Notes under the pieces: generated by a model
Database searches by the model: none
What the model was told of the DNA's origin: nothing
What the model saw: the letters and a program-made list of their open reading frames with translations, nothing else
Source: Chloroflexi bacterium RBG_13_51_18
GTDB lineage: Bacteria > Chloroflexota > Dehalococcoidia > Dehalococcoidales > RBG-16-60-22
Assembly: GCA_001796495.1 (NCBI GenBank)
Contig: MGMR01000012.1
Coordinates: 1 to 7,524, forward strand
Direction of reading: 5' to 3'
Length of the DNA: 7,524 nt
Made by a program: the position numbers and the translations under genes
In this document: positions 1 through 4,889 of the stretch, piece after piece
Layout: the number at the start of each line of letters is the position of its first letter
Position numbering within the stretch: position 1 is the stretch's first letter

Positions 1-75
1 CCTTGCCAGTGGTATAAGAATGGACATTGTCTAACGGAGGGAGTTTATGAGCAACGAGATAGACAGACTGCTTAA
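1..75 (+). CDS. 3' tail of an upstream gene (frame uncertain)
   Basis: The window opens inside what is probably the end of the preceding gene. Two frames are possible. The first runs from base 1 to a TAA at 73-75 and carries a short Cys/His-containing stretch (CQWYKNGHC), overlapping the next gene by 29 bases. The second ends at a TAA at 32-34, just before the Shine-Dalgarno site of the next gene. The first looks slightly more protein-like and the second fits the spacing better. Neither has enough sequence for a function, and it is also possible that neither is coding. Confidence 0.25.
   Translation, partial: PCQWYKNGHCLTEGVYEQRDRQTA
36..41 (+). promoter_or_regulatory. Strong ribosome binding site for the gene at 47
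   Basis: GGAGGG lies five bases before the ATG at 47, an almost full anti-Shine-Dalgarno match at good spacing. It fixes the start of the first complete gene and points to a bacterial type of translation start. Confidence 0.75.
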
Positions 76-286
76 AAACAGCGACAAGGCGGAATTCCTG
101 GAAGACATAGCCAATAATTTAACAGATGATGGAAAGGCTTTCATTATCTTATTCAAGAAGGATAAGAAAGACGAATTTATGACCTATACTACCAACTTTG
201 GAGTAGATAATGCCTGTGAGCTTTTGGTCATGCTCGAAATGGCAAAGCGCCATGTGAATTTTTGCCTTTGGAGTAAACCGATATGA
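47..286 (+). CDS. Small acidic protein of unknown function
   Basis: A 79-residue protein that I do not recognise. It begins with a charged helical stretch (residues 3-25), followed by a strand-like segment around residues 31-48 (AFIILFKK... FMTYTT), and then a helix around residues 52-72 (VDNACELLVMLEMAKRHV). That is a compact alpha/beta shape with no signal peptide, membrane segment or metal motif. The start is well supported by GGAGGG at 36-41. The stop overlaps the next start (ATGA at 283-286), so the two genes are translationally coupled and belong to the operon that ends with the packaging ATPase. It might be a small regulator or an assembly factor, but nothing in the sequence decides this. 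Confidence 0.75.
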   Translation: MSNEIDRLLKNSDKAEFLEDIANNLTDDGKAFIILFKKDKKDEFMTYTTNFGVDNACELLVMLEMAKRHVNFCLWSKPI

Positions 287-705
287 CTAAGAAGAAGGTG
301 TTAGCCGAAAAATTGGTTAAACAAGCCGCTGGAAAGGTAGTGGAAGCGGTAGCGCCCGCCCCGGTAAAGACAGCCATCAAGGTTGTCAAAAAGGTTAAGG
401 AAGTGATAGCGCCCGCCGAACAGCCGCCCAAAAAGGAAAAGCGGAGCGGGGGCTACAAACGGCATGAATGCCCCTACTGCCATAAGATAGTTGGCAACCT
501 GGGTAATCATATCAGGCAAAAACACCCTACAGAAGCGCCCGCGCCGAAAGAAGTCACGAAGGAATCGTTATTAGGGCAAGCGCCGAAAGAGAAAAAAACG
601 CCTGAGAAGGTTTACTACTGCCTTCATTGCCGTGCCGAACTGAGAAAGAACGAAAATCCGTGCTGGAAATGCGGGCAATATTTGAATTGGGGGTTGATAG
701 AATGA
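283..705 (+). CDS. C2H2 finger plus zinc-ribbon protein
   Basis: A 140-residue basic protein with three parts. Residues 1-55 are rich in Lys, Ala, Val and Pro and read like a flexible, nucleic-acid-binding tail. Residues 63-81 form a C2H2-type finger (C63-x2-C66-x9-H76-x4-H81). Residues 113-130 form a four-cysteine zinc ribbon (C113-x2-C116-x10-C127-x2-C130). A second Lys/Pro-rich linker (84-109) joins the two metal sites. This suggests DNA or RNA binding, for instance a transcription regulator or a genome-associated virion protein, but the role is inferred from architecture only. GGAG at 270-273 lies nine bases before the ATG. Both ends overlap neighbours by an ATGA, so it is firmly in the operon. 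Single C2H2 fingers are familiar in small viral regulators, especially archaeal ones, and less common in bacterial phages. Confidence 0.8.
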   Translation: MTKKKVLAEKLVKQAAGKVVEAVAPAPVKTAIKVVKKVKEVIAPAEQPPKKEKRSGGYKRHECPYCHKIVGNLGNHIRQKHPTEAPAPKEVTKESLLGQAPKEKKTPEKVYYCLHCRAELRKNENPCWKCGQYLNWGLIE

Positions 706-1076
706 CAAACGATAGACAGCCAATCGAGATAACCGAAAAGGACTTGATTCACCGCCCGGCGACAATGCCCGAGGTGTCCCCTAGCCAAGCTATCCCAAAA
801 GGCTGGCTAGACCAGGTGAAAGACATAATCAACATAATGAAGGAACTCGGCATAGACCCTAAAATGCTCATGAGCGGTATTAAGGGATTCCAACCAGGGC
901 AGAGCGCTCCCAGGTACGAAGCTGTGCCATCCGTCCAGGATTCCAACCCTAAAATGCAAATGCAATTATTTATCAGAATCCTAGCCATGCAATACGGCGA
1001 TATAACCGTCGATGAGCTCCTGGAACGACTAAGACAGGATTTTGGGAATAGAAAGCTATCGGAGCTAATAAAATGA
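702..1076 (+). CDS. Unknown hydrophilic protein in the ATPase operon
   Basis: A 124-residue protein that I do not recognise. An in-frame ATG exists upstream at 627, but the start at 702 is preferred because it makes the same ATGA overlap seen at the neighbouring junctions and has a G-rich sequence just upstream. The first 35 residues are polar and Pro-rich. A helical, Met-rich middle follows (about residues 38-62, with KDIINIMKELGIDPKMLM), then a Pro/Gly/Ser linker, and a helical C-terminus (about 84-124, including ITVDELLERLRQDFG). There are no membrane segments or cysteines. Two short DNA stretches occur twice within the gene (ACCCTAAAATGC at 856-867 and 946-957). Its position just before the packaging ATPase is compatible with a virion or assembly role, but that is only context. 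Confidence 0.75.
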   Translation: MTNDRQPIEITEKDLIHRPATMPEVSPSQAIPKGWLDQVKDIINIMKELGIDPKMLMSGIKGFQPGQSAPRYEAVPSVQDSNPKMQMQLFIRILAMQYGDITVDELLERLRQDFGNRKLSELIK

Positions 1077-1312
1077 CAATGGCAATAGCTATCCCGGCAA
1101 TAAATGAGGTGCCACCGGGGTTACGTTTCATTTTAAAACAAAAGACGTGTAGCCGATGCTTGATTAAGCGGCTGGAGCGATGCTGCCAGTGTACCCAGGA
1201 CTGTCCATTGATCGCCGAATGTCAAAGCATATATGACAGGCTGGTTGATAGAACGGCCAACCTGCGTGCTCATAGTTCACGGCCAAAAAAGGCGGTTAAA
1301 AATGCAAACTAG
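1073..1312 (+). CDS. Cys-rich small protein, likely zinc-binding
   Basis: A 79-residue protein with seven cysteines packed into residues 26-50, in the pattern C26-x2-C29-x7-C37-C38-x-C40-x3-C44-x5-C50. A basic tail follows (around residues 61-79, with RPKK). The spacing suggests one or two structural metal sites, probably zinc; an iron-sulphur cluster cannot be excluded from sequence alone. I do not recognise the family. The start overlaps the previous stop as ATGA at 1073-1076. The end overlaps the start of the ATPase gene by 11 bases, so expression of the two is tightly coupled. It could be a DNA-binding factor or a partner of the ATPase, which is inference from position only. Confidence 0.7.
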   Translation: MTMAIAIPAINEVPPGLRFILKQKTCSRCLIKRLERCCQCTQDCPLIAECQSIYDRLVDRTANLRAHSSRPKKAVKNAN

Positions 1313-1907
1313 CATAACAGGGCTACCCGATTTAACCAACAAGCGTTTCGTTGTCCTGGGAATCCAGGGGAGCGGGAAAAGCGTCCTGGTTAAATACATT
1401 CTAAAAAGTTACAAACACAGTATTGTCTACGATGTCCTCCGTGAACACCAGGGGCTGGACAGATATTTTGTCGAACGCCGGCAGGTCGTTAAGCACAATG
1501 AGGACGACCCGGCGATTATCGAGCTTAACAACTTCGTCAACCAGGTAGTTATCGGGAGCGGGCAAATTCGGCTTTTTGTCCTGGAAGAAGCTAACCGCTA
1601 TTGCCCGCCGAAACCGACACCACTGCCGTCAAGTATTCTGGATTTGAATGACTTCAATCGACATGACAAGATAGCCTGGGGAGCGGTTGCCCGCCGCCCG
1701 TCCCAGCTTAATACCGACTTGATTGACCTGGCGCATTATCTCTTTTTATTCGAGTTACCAGGCAAACATGATAGAGACTATCTGAGCGATATTATTGACG
1801 GGCTGGGAGAAGCGGTTAGGGACTTACCCCCGTACCATTTTATCATCGTCGAGCATAACCGCAAATTCCAAACTCATAAGCCTATCCCTTTTCTTTTAGG
1901 CGGGTAA
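1302..1907 (+). CDS. FtsK/HerA-superfamily genome packaging ATPase (A32/P9-like)
   Basis: A 201-residue P-loop ATPase. Residues 20-27 are a clear Walker A loop (GIQGSGKS). Residues 91-97 are a Walker B strand ending in two acidic residues (LFVLEEA, E95/E96). Residues 129-136 (VARRPSQL) sit where HerA/FtsK ATPases carry the Arg/Gln sensor motif. A strand pair near the C-terminus (LFLFELP at 147-153, FIIVEH at 180-185) completes the fold. The short length and lack of extra domains match the packaging ATPases of tailless viruses with internal membranes (PRD1 P9, vaccinia A32, P23-77 and SH1 types), which pump DNA into preformed capsids. An upstream in-frame ATG at 1233 is rejected because it would bury the gene in the previous one. 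The start at 1302 gives a Walker A at the usual short distance from the N-terminus. Plasmid or cellular HerA-like ATPases are the main alternative, but those are usually much longer. Confidence 0.85.
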   Translation: MQTSITGLPDLTNKRFVVLGIQGSGKSVLVKYILKSYKHSIVYDVLREHQGLDRYFVERRQVVKHNEDDPAIIELNNFVNQVVIGSGQIRLFVLEEANRYCPPKPTPLPSSILDLNDFNRHDKIAWGAVARRPSQLNTDLIDLAHYLFLFELPGKHDRDYLSDIIDGLGEAVRDLPPYHFIIVEHNRKFQTHKPIPFLLGG

Positions 1908-1962
1908 AGAGTGAAATATTAAGACACCCCCCCCCGCATTCAATTATCATTCAGGTATCTAG

Positions 1963-2196
1963 ATGAACTTTAAAGCTAAAATGTGGTTTTCATTGTTAGA
2001 TTGCGTGTTCGTTATCATGCTAGCAGCGCAATTTTGCGTTTGCTTCGGGCTTATGGTATTGACGGGCATCTACAGCGCTGAGGAACTTAACGGCTATATC
2101 CTGGGACTGGAATTGAGCATCGCCTTCCTTATTCTTATATACGGCATCACCCGTCTGGTTTTCATAATTCGCTGGTTGATTCGGCATCAAGGCTAA
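1963..2196 (+). CDS. Small two-helix membrane protein
   Basis: A 77-residue hydrophobic protein with two predicted membrane helices, at about residues 8-34 (FSLLDCVFVIMLAAQFCVCFG and onward) and 45-70 (ILGLELSIAFLILIYGITRL and onward). A short acidic loop joins them, and the C-terminus is basic. No catalytic motif is visible. Such proteins are expected in the internal membrane of tailless phages, but a holin would look similar. The ribosome binding site is weak. The gene lies 55 bases after the ATPase stop, past a run of nine C, and 11 bases before the strong promoter at 2208, so it is probably the last gene of the upstream operon. Confidence 0.7.
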   Translation: MNFKAKMWFSLLDCVFVIMLAAQFCVCFGLMVLTGIYSAEELNGYILGLELSIAFLILIYGITRLVFIIRWLIRHQG

Positions 2197-2207
2197 TTCG
2201 TTTGGTT

Positions 2208-2236
2208 TTGACAGCTAGATACGCTTATTAGATAAT
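2208..2236 (+). promoter_or_regulatory. Strong sigma-70 type promoter for the virion gene operon
   Basis: A perfect -35 box TTGACA (2208-2213), exactly 17 bases of spacer, then GATAAT (2231-2236), one mismatch from the -10 consensus. Transcription should start near 2243. It sits in a gene-free gap of 169 bases and points into the cluster of structural genes, so it is the most likely late promoter. A consensus promoter for capsid genes implies control by an operator, antitermination or the leader hairpin just downstream, or alternatively a high basal output in the host. Confidence 0.7.
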
Positions 2237-2247
2237 AGCATTGTCGG

Positions 2248-2288
2248 GGGACGGCGGTAGAAAGGATTGCCCGTCCCTGATTCTTTTT
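2248..2288 (+). promoter_or_regulatory. Leader hairpin just after the promoter
   Basis: GGGACGG (2248-2254) and CCGTCCC (2271-2277) form a perfect 7-bp GC-rich stem with a 16-base loop, followed by ATTCTTTTT (2280-2288). The hairpin would lie at the extreme 5' end of the transcript from 2208. It could be a weak terminator/attenuator, a 5' stabiliser of the mRNA, or the terminator of the upstream operon. The loop is long for a classic terminator and the U-run is interrupted. The rest of the leader up to 2352 holds nothing else that I recognise. Confidence 0.4.
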
Positions 2289-2352
2289 ACCGGGTAACAA
2301 CCTCCCCCGATAAAAAGTCGCAAGGGCGGGTAGCAGACGGGCGAAATATAAT

Positions 2353-2357
2353 AGGAG
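2353..2357 (+). promoter_or_regulatory. Ribosome binding site deciding the start at 2366
   Basis: AGGAG lies eight bases before the ATG at 2366. It favours this start over an in-frame TTG at 2267, which would overlap the leader hairpin and has a purine-rich stretch only immediately in front of it. Confidence 0.65.
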
Positions 2358-2365
2358 CTAGCAAA

Positions 2366-2650
2366 ATGGCTGATTCAGTCAAAAATATGGTAGGCGTCCC
2401 GACAATGGGCGGAATCGGCGATGCGTTCAAGGATTTTGGCGTTGGCGCTCTAGGGGGCTTAGTGTTCCTCCTGGCATATCGGATTTTCGGCGGGCTTGGT
2501 ATGCTGGCCGCCCCATTACTGGCAGGTAGCATGATTAAGGGCGACAGAGGCAAGGTTATCGCCACGATAGCCGGGTTCGCACTATTCGCTTTCGGGATGC
2601 TGGGAACGACACAGGCAAGTTCGAGCGGTGCTAGCGAGGACGTAATGTAG
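2366..2650 (+). CDS. Gly/Ala-rich membrane protein, candidate virion membrane protein
   Basis: A 94-residue protein with a short polar N-terminus containing an amphipathic, Gly-rich stretch (residues 10-26). Hydrophobic segments follow at about residues 27-57 (GALGGLVFLLAY... MLAAPLLAG) and 64-81 (VIATIAGFALFAFGMLGT), and the tail is short and Ser-rich. A KGDRGK turn at 58-63 separates the hydrophobic parts. I recognise no family. It is the first gene after the strong promoter and directly precedes the best capsid candidate, with a two-base gap, so a structural role in the internal membrane of the particle is the most economical reading. A holin-like function is possible but there is no adjacent lysin. 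Confidence 0.7.
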   Translation: MADSVKNMVGVPTMGGIGDAFKDFGVGALGGLVFLLAYRIFGGLGMLAAPLLAGSMIKGDRGKVIATIAGFALFAFGMLGTTQASSSGASEDVM

Positions 2651-2652
2651 CT

Positions 2653-3234
2653 ATGGTGATGGATTTAATCGGCAATATGCTGGGCGGGCTTAACATAGGT
2701 GGGCTTGCCCAGAAGCAACAGGGAACACAGCAACCCTACCGGATGAACTTCGGGATAACCGATGGTGATGCTGCTTATGATACTATGGCGGAAGTCCTGG
2801 CACTCATAGGAGCGCTGGCCGCAGGCAGCCCCTGGACGCTGGTTTGGCAAAAGACAGTACCGGCCCAGCAAATGATTCGCTGGGGCTATGGTTCACCGGC
2901 ATTTGCCCATAACCAGGGTTACATGTGGTTCTGTAGCCTCGACACTAACGTAGACTTCCAGGTCGGCGTTGTACGCTTGAAGCAGAGCAATGCCCGGCAG
3001 ACCAAAGTCTACACCATCGCTGAAATCGATGATACCAGGCTGCATGGCACGACTATAACCACACTGACAACGGCTACCCCGGTAGACATCAATCAGATGT
3101 ATGCCCTACCTGAAAAGGTGGAGTTCCCGAAAGTCGGTGAGGATAGCTTGCTTCAAATATGGTATCGCTGTATCACAGCGGCAACGACCGAGGATAATGT
3201 CGGCTTTAGCGTCCCGGTAACCGTTTACCAGTAG
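2653..3234 (+). CDS. Beta-rich virion protein, candidate jelly-roll major capsid protein
   Basis: A 193-residue protein. Residues 1-15 are hydrophobic and Gly-rich (IGNMLGGLNIGG), residues 40-58 are a helix-like Ala/Leu segment, and from about residue 60 to the end the sequence is a series of short strands with turns (TLVWQKTVP, MWFCSLD, FQVGVVRL, KVYTIAEID, LQIWYRC, FSVPVTVYQ). That pattern fits a single beta-sandwich or jelly roll. Length and position (two genes after the packaging ATPase, between membrane proteins, first large gene after a strong promoter) fit the small major capsid proteins of the P23-77/SH1 lineage, which use two different single jelly-roll proteins. I cannot show homology by eye. 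ATG at 2653 is used; a second ATG two codons later is equally possible. The end is unusual: the last codons and the TAG stop begin a 15-base tandem repeat. Confidence 0.6.
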   Translation: MVMDLIGNMLGGLNIGGLAQKQQGTQQPYRMNFGITDGDAAYDTMAEVLALIGALAAGSPWTLVWQKTVPAQQMIRWGYGSPAFAHNQGYMWFCSLDTNVDFQVGVVRLKQSNARQTKVYTIAEIDDTRLHGTTITTLTTATPVDINQMYALPEKVEFPKVGEDSLLQIWYRCITAATTEDNVGFSVPVTVYQ

Positions 3235-3279
3235 AGTATATACCAGTAGAGTATATACCAGTAGAGTATATACCAGTAG
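3226..3279 (+). repeat. 15-bp tandem repeat carrying in-frame TAG stops
   Basis: TACCAGTAGAGTATA is repeated exactly three times (3226-3240, 3241-3255, 3256-3270), followed by a nine-base partial copy (3271-3279). The first copy covers the final Tyr-Gln codons and the TAG stop of the preceding gene. Because 15 is a multiple of three, every copy puts another TAG in the same frame; read through, the tail would be (Ser-Ile-Tyr-Gln-stop) repeated. Each junction also contains the 8-bp palindrome GTATATAC (3236, 3251, 3266). It is probably a replication-slippage expansion in the short gap before the next gene. Confidence 0.9.
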
Positions 3280-3319
3280 GTGGGGAGCGCATACAGTATC
3301 ACGCTCAAAGGATTACAAA

Positions 3320-3736
3320 ATGCCAAATCTGTTAGACTTGGTTAACATTCGGCGGAGTCAAAATCTCAGCCTGGTTAGATTAGAGAAAATCAAGCAGCAA
3401 GGTTCGCCATATTATTCTTATAGCATGCCGGTGACAGCGGCGGGAGCTAGTGCCAATTTTGATGTTGAGCACCAGTTCCCGGCAGCCAGGAAGTATTTCC
3501 CCCTTGATTGGATTGAAGTTCAAAACGCCGATACCACTATCGGGTTGACGCTGGTTATCAACGGAGAATCCAGTTTTCCCGTTCCCCCTAATTCCATAAG
3601 GTCGATAGACAATCAGGCAATCTGGCATGTTCGGCTGACAAACAATCATGCCGCTAACCCGACAGTATTAGGCAATGTTATCGCTACAGTTCAGCGGCAG
3701 GCTGAAACTATTGATAGCTGGGCAAGAAAGCAATGA
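3320..3736 (+). CDS. Beta-rich virion protein, candidate second capsid protein
   Basis: A 138-residue protein. A basic N-terminal helix (about residues 5-27) is followed by alternating strands and turns: YYSYSMPV, ANFDVEHQFP, WIEVQNAD, IGLTLVINGE, SFPVPPNSIRSI, WHVRLTNN, LGNVIATVQRQ. The phrase of the form 'strand, NADT, GLTLVINGES, PVPPNSIR' resembles compact beta-sandwich capsid or vertex proteins, but no family can be named. The start has AAAGGA (3307-3312) at good spacing. It stands next to the other beta-rich protein, and the two together would match the two-capsid-protein arrangement of single jelly-roll viruses. It could instead be a penton or capsid-decorating protein. The stop overlaps the next start by ATGA. 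Confidence 0.6.
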   Translation: MPNLLDLVNIRRSQNLSLVRLEKIKQQGSPYYSYSMPVTAAGASANFDVEHQFPAARKYFPLDWIEVQNADTTIGLTLVINGESSFPVPPNSIRSIDNQAIWHVRLTNNHAANPTVLGNVIATVQRQAETIDSWARKQ

Positions 3737-4716
3737 AAACAAAAGACTATCTGATTATCGGCGGCGCTGTTTTAGCCGTCTATTATTTGAGCAAGAAACA
3801 GTCTCCCCAGGACACGGCAACTGGCGGTGGGGGCGGTGGGATAGGGCTACCGGATATAATCAATATTATACCGGGCCTAGGGGGAAGCCAGGGCGGCGGT
3901 TTTGGGGGCTTTGATATGAGCGGTTTGTTGGGACAAGCTCAACAGGCAATTAGCGACATGATGGGATTAGCGCAAGGGCAGGCAGGGGATATTATCACCG
4001 GGGCGCAAGGCGAAGCGGGTAATATCATTGGCGATGCCCGAAAAGCCGCCCAGGACTTGATAGACCAAGCGCAAAAGGCGGCGCAGGAATTACTAGGCGG
4101 CGTTAAGACGCCCGACTTGCCGAATGTGCCGACAATCCCTAATCCCCTCGATATTTTGACAGGCGGGGGCGGCTCTAATATAAACTGGGAAGGGATTAAG
4201 AAAAGAGCGGCTACCGAGGTAGCGGTCGGGGCGGGAACATTTCTGGGTATCAAGGTAGCAGCAATGGGGGCGGCGGGTTTGGCTAGCGCGGGGCTTATCG
4301 GCGGCGTTCCTGTAGGATTAGCCGCTGCAAGCGCTATCGCCTGGCCGGTAGCTCTATTACTTGGTGGTATAGAAGTGATAGCGACAGGTTATGAGCTATC
4401 CACTAAGACAAATATACCCATTGTCGGATTCGGAGAATACTTTAACCCTGCCCAGGTGGAGAACAATAACAACACCAAGAATAGAAAGGTCGACCTGGCA
4501 ACCGCCTTCGCCCTGAATGAAACGGCTGTCAGTCCCATAAGCGGCGGAATTGAAGCGCCGACACAATCCTATGACAAATGGCTGAATGCCGCCTCCGATA
4601 AGGTAACAGCGTTAGGGACAGGTAAGGGCGGGGGAGCGGCTTCTGCAGGGAGTCAAACCTTGACATTCGTTAGAGGTGGAAAGACTGTCACGGCTGGGGA
4701 GTTTTTTAAGCGATGA
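3733..4716 (+). CDS. Large membrane-anchored structural protein with 11-residue repeats
   Basis: The largest protein in the window, 327 residues. Residues 6-19 form a short hydrophobic anchor (YLIIGGAVLAVYYL), followed by a six-Gly run and a Gly-rich linker to about 66. Residues 67-121 are five back-to-back 11-residue repeats with the pattern x-x-A-Q-x-x-A-x-(D/E/N)-(I/L/M)-(I/L/M), an amphipathic helix. A Pro-rich linker (122-150) leads to a long Ala/Gly hydrophobic region (about 164-219) able to span a membrane twice. The C-terminal 100 residues are polar, with an Asn run (244-247) and a Gly/Ala/Ser patch (298-306). This design suits a membrane-associated virion protein, for example a DNA-delivery or vertex-anchoring protein, which is an inference. 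It overlaps its neighbours on both sides by ATGA. Confidence 0.65.
   Translation: MKTKDYLIIGGAVLAVYYLSKKQSPQDTATGGGGGGIGLPDIINIIPGLGGSQGGGFGGFDMSGLLGQAQQAISDMMGLAQGQAGDIITGAQGEAGNIIGDARKAAQDLIDQAQKAAQELLGGVKTPDLPNVPTIPNPLDILTGGGGSNINWEGIKKRAATEVAVGAGTFLGIKVAAMGAAGLASAGLIGGVPVGLAAASAIAWPVALLLGGIEVIATGYELSTKTNIPIVGFGEYFNPAQVENNNNTKNRKVDLATAFALNETAVSPISGGIEAPTQSYDKWLNAASDKVTALGTGKGGGAASAGSQTLTFVRGGKTVTAGEFFKR
3931..4095 (+). repeat. Five 11-residue (33-bp) coding repeats
   Basis: Within the 327-aa protein, residues 67-121 divide without gaps into GQAQQAISDMM, GLAQGQAGDII, TGAQGEAGNII, GDARKAAQDLI and DQAQKAAQELL. Ala at position 3 and an Ile/Leu/Met pair at positions 10-11 are constant, and position 4 is Gln in all but one. 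Three turns of alpha helix are about 11 residues, so the hydrophobic side stays on one face. The DNA copies have diverged, so the pattern is held at the protein level. Confidence 0.8.
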
Positions 4717-4889
4717 AGTGGATATGTGAACACCTTGACGACCTGGGCGCTTTCATCTGTTTGATTGCGACCATTATATTTATTGCCCTGGGCATAAACA
4801 GCGAAATCAAAACGCTCTTTGTGGCAAGCTCCGCCTGGTTGATTAAAAGCGCCTGGGATAAGATGAAGGGAGGAAAACATGCCGACTAA
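4713..4889 (+). CDS. 58-residue single-span membrane protein (holin-like shape)
   Basis: A short gene that is easy to miss. It starts with an ATG overlapping the previous stop (ATGA at 4713-4716) and ends with a TAA at 4887-4889, 11 bases inside the next gene. The protein has a charged start (MKWICEHLDDLG), a hydrophobic helix at about residues 12-28 (GAFICLIATIIFIALGI), a second weakly hydrophobic stretch at 35-47 (LFVASSAWLIKSA) and a basic end (WDKMKGGKH). The shape resembles the tiny holin-like or virion membrane proteins found beside fibre genes in phages. No lysin is adjacent, so a structural role is equally likely. The ribosome binding site of the next gene (GGGAGG) lies within it. Confidence 0.65.
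   Translation: MKWICEHLDDLGAFICLIATIIFIALGINSEIKTLFVASSAWLIKSAWDKMKGGKHAD

Noticed and set aside
627..701. Longer version of the protein starting at 627
   Set aside because: The added stretch lies entirely within the zinc-ribbon coding region, and the ATGA junction at 702 repeats the pattern of its neighbours.
1233..1301. Longer ATPase starting at 1233
   Set aside because: It would overlap the Cys-rich gene by 80 bases, and the added residues are simply the other frame of that gene; ATG at 1302 gives the expected N-terminus.
2267..2365. Longer version of the gene at 2366 starting with TTG at 2267
   Set aside because: The extension overlaps the leader hairpin, lacks a properly spaced ribosome binding site, and an ATG with AGGAG exists at 2366.
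3232..3344. TAG as a sense codon (pyrrolysine or recoded stop) extending the capsid candidate through the repeat
   Set aside because: The TAGs arise from a tandem duplication, the frame soon ends in TAA at 3342-3344, the extension overlaps the ribosome binding site and start of the next gene, and TAG also ends two other genes at sensible places (1312, 2650).
3675..3914. Plus-strand 79-codon frame across the junction of two genes, and a 66-codon one at 5007-5207
   Set aside because: Both are out-of-frame shadows within better-supported genes, rich in Arg and without ribosome binding sites.
3939..4253. Minus-strand open frame of 104 codons, and similar antisense frames at 228-431, 2287-2565 and 3380-3649
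   Set aside because: They lie opposite well-supported genes, and their odd Pro/Ala/Ser composition is the mirror of the real coding frame; none has a recognisable domain or operon partner.
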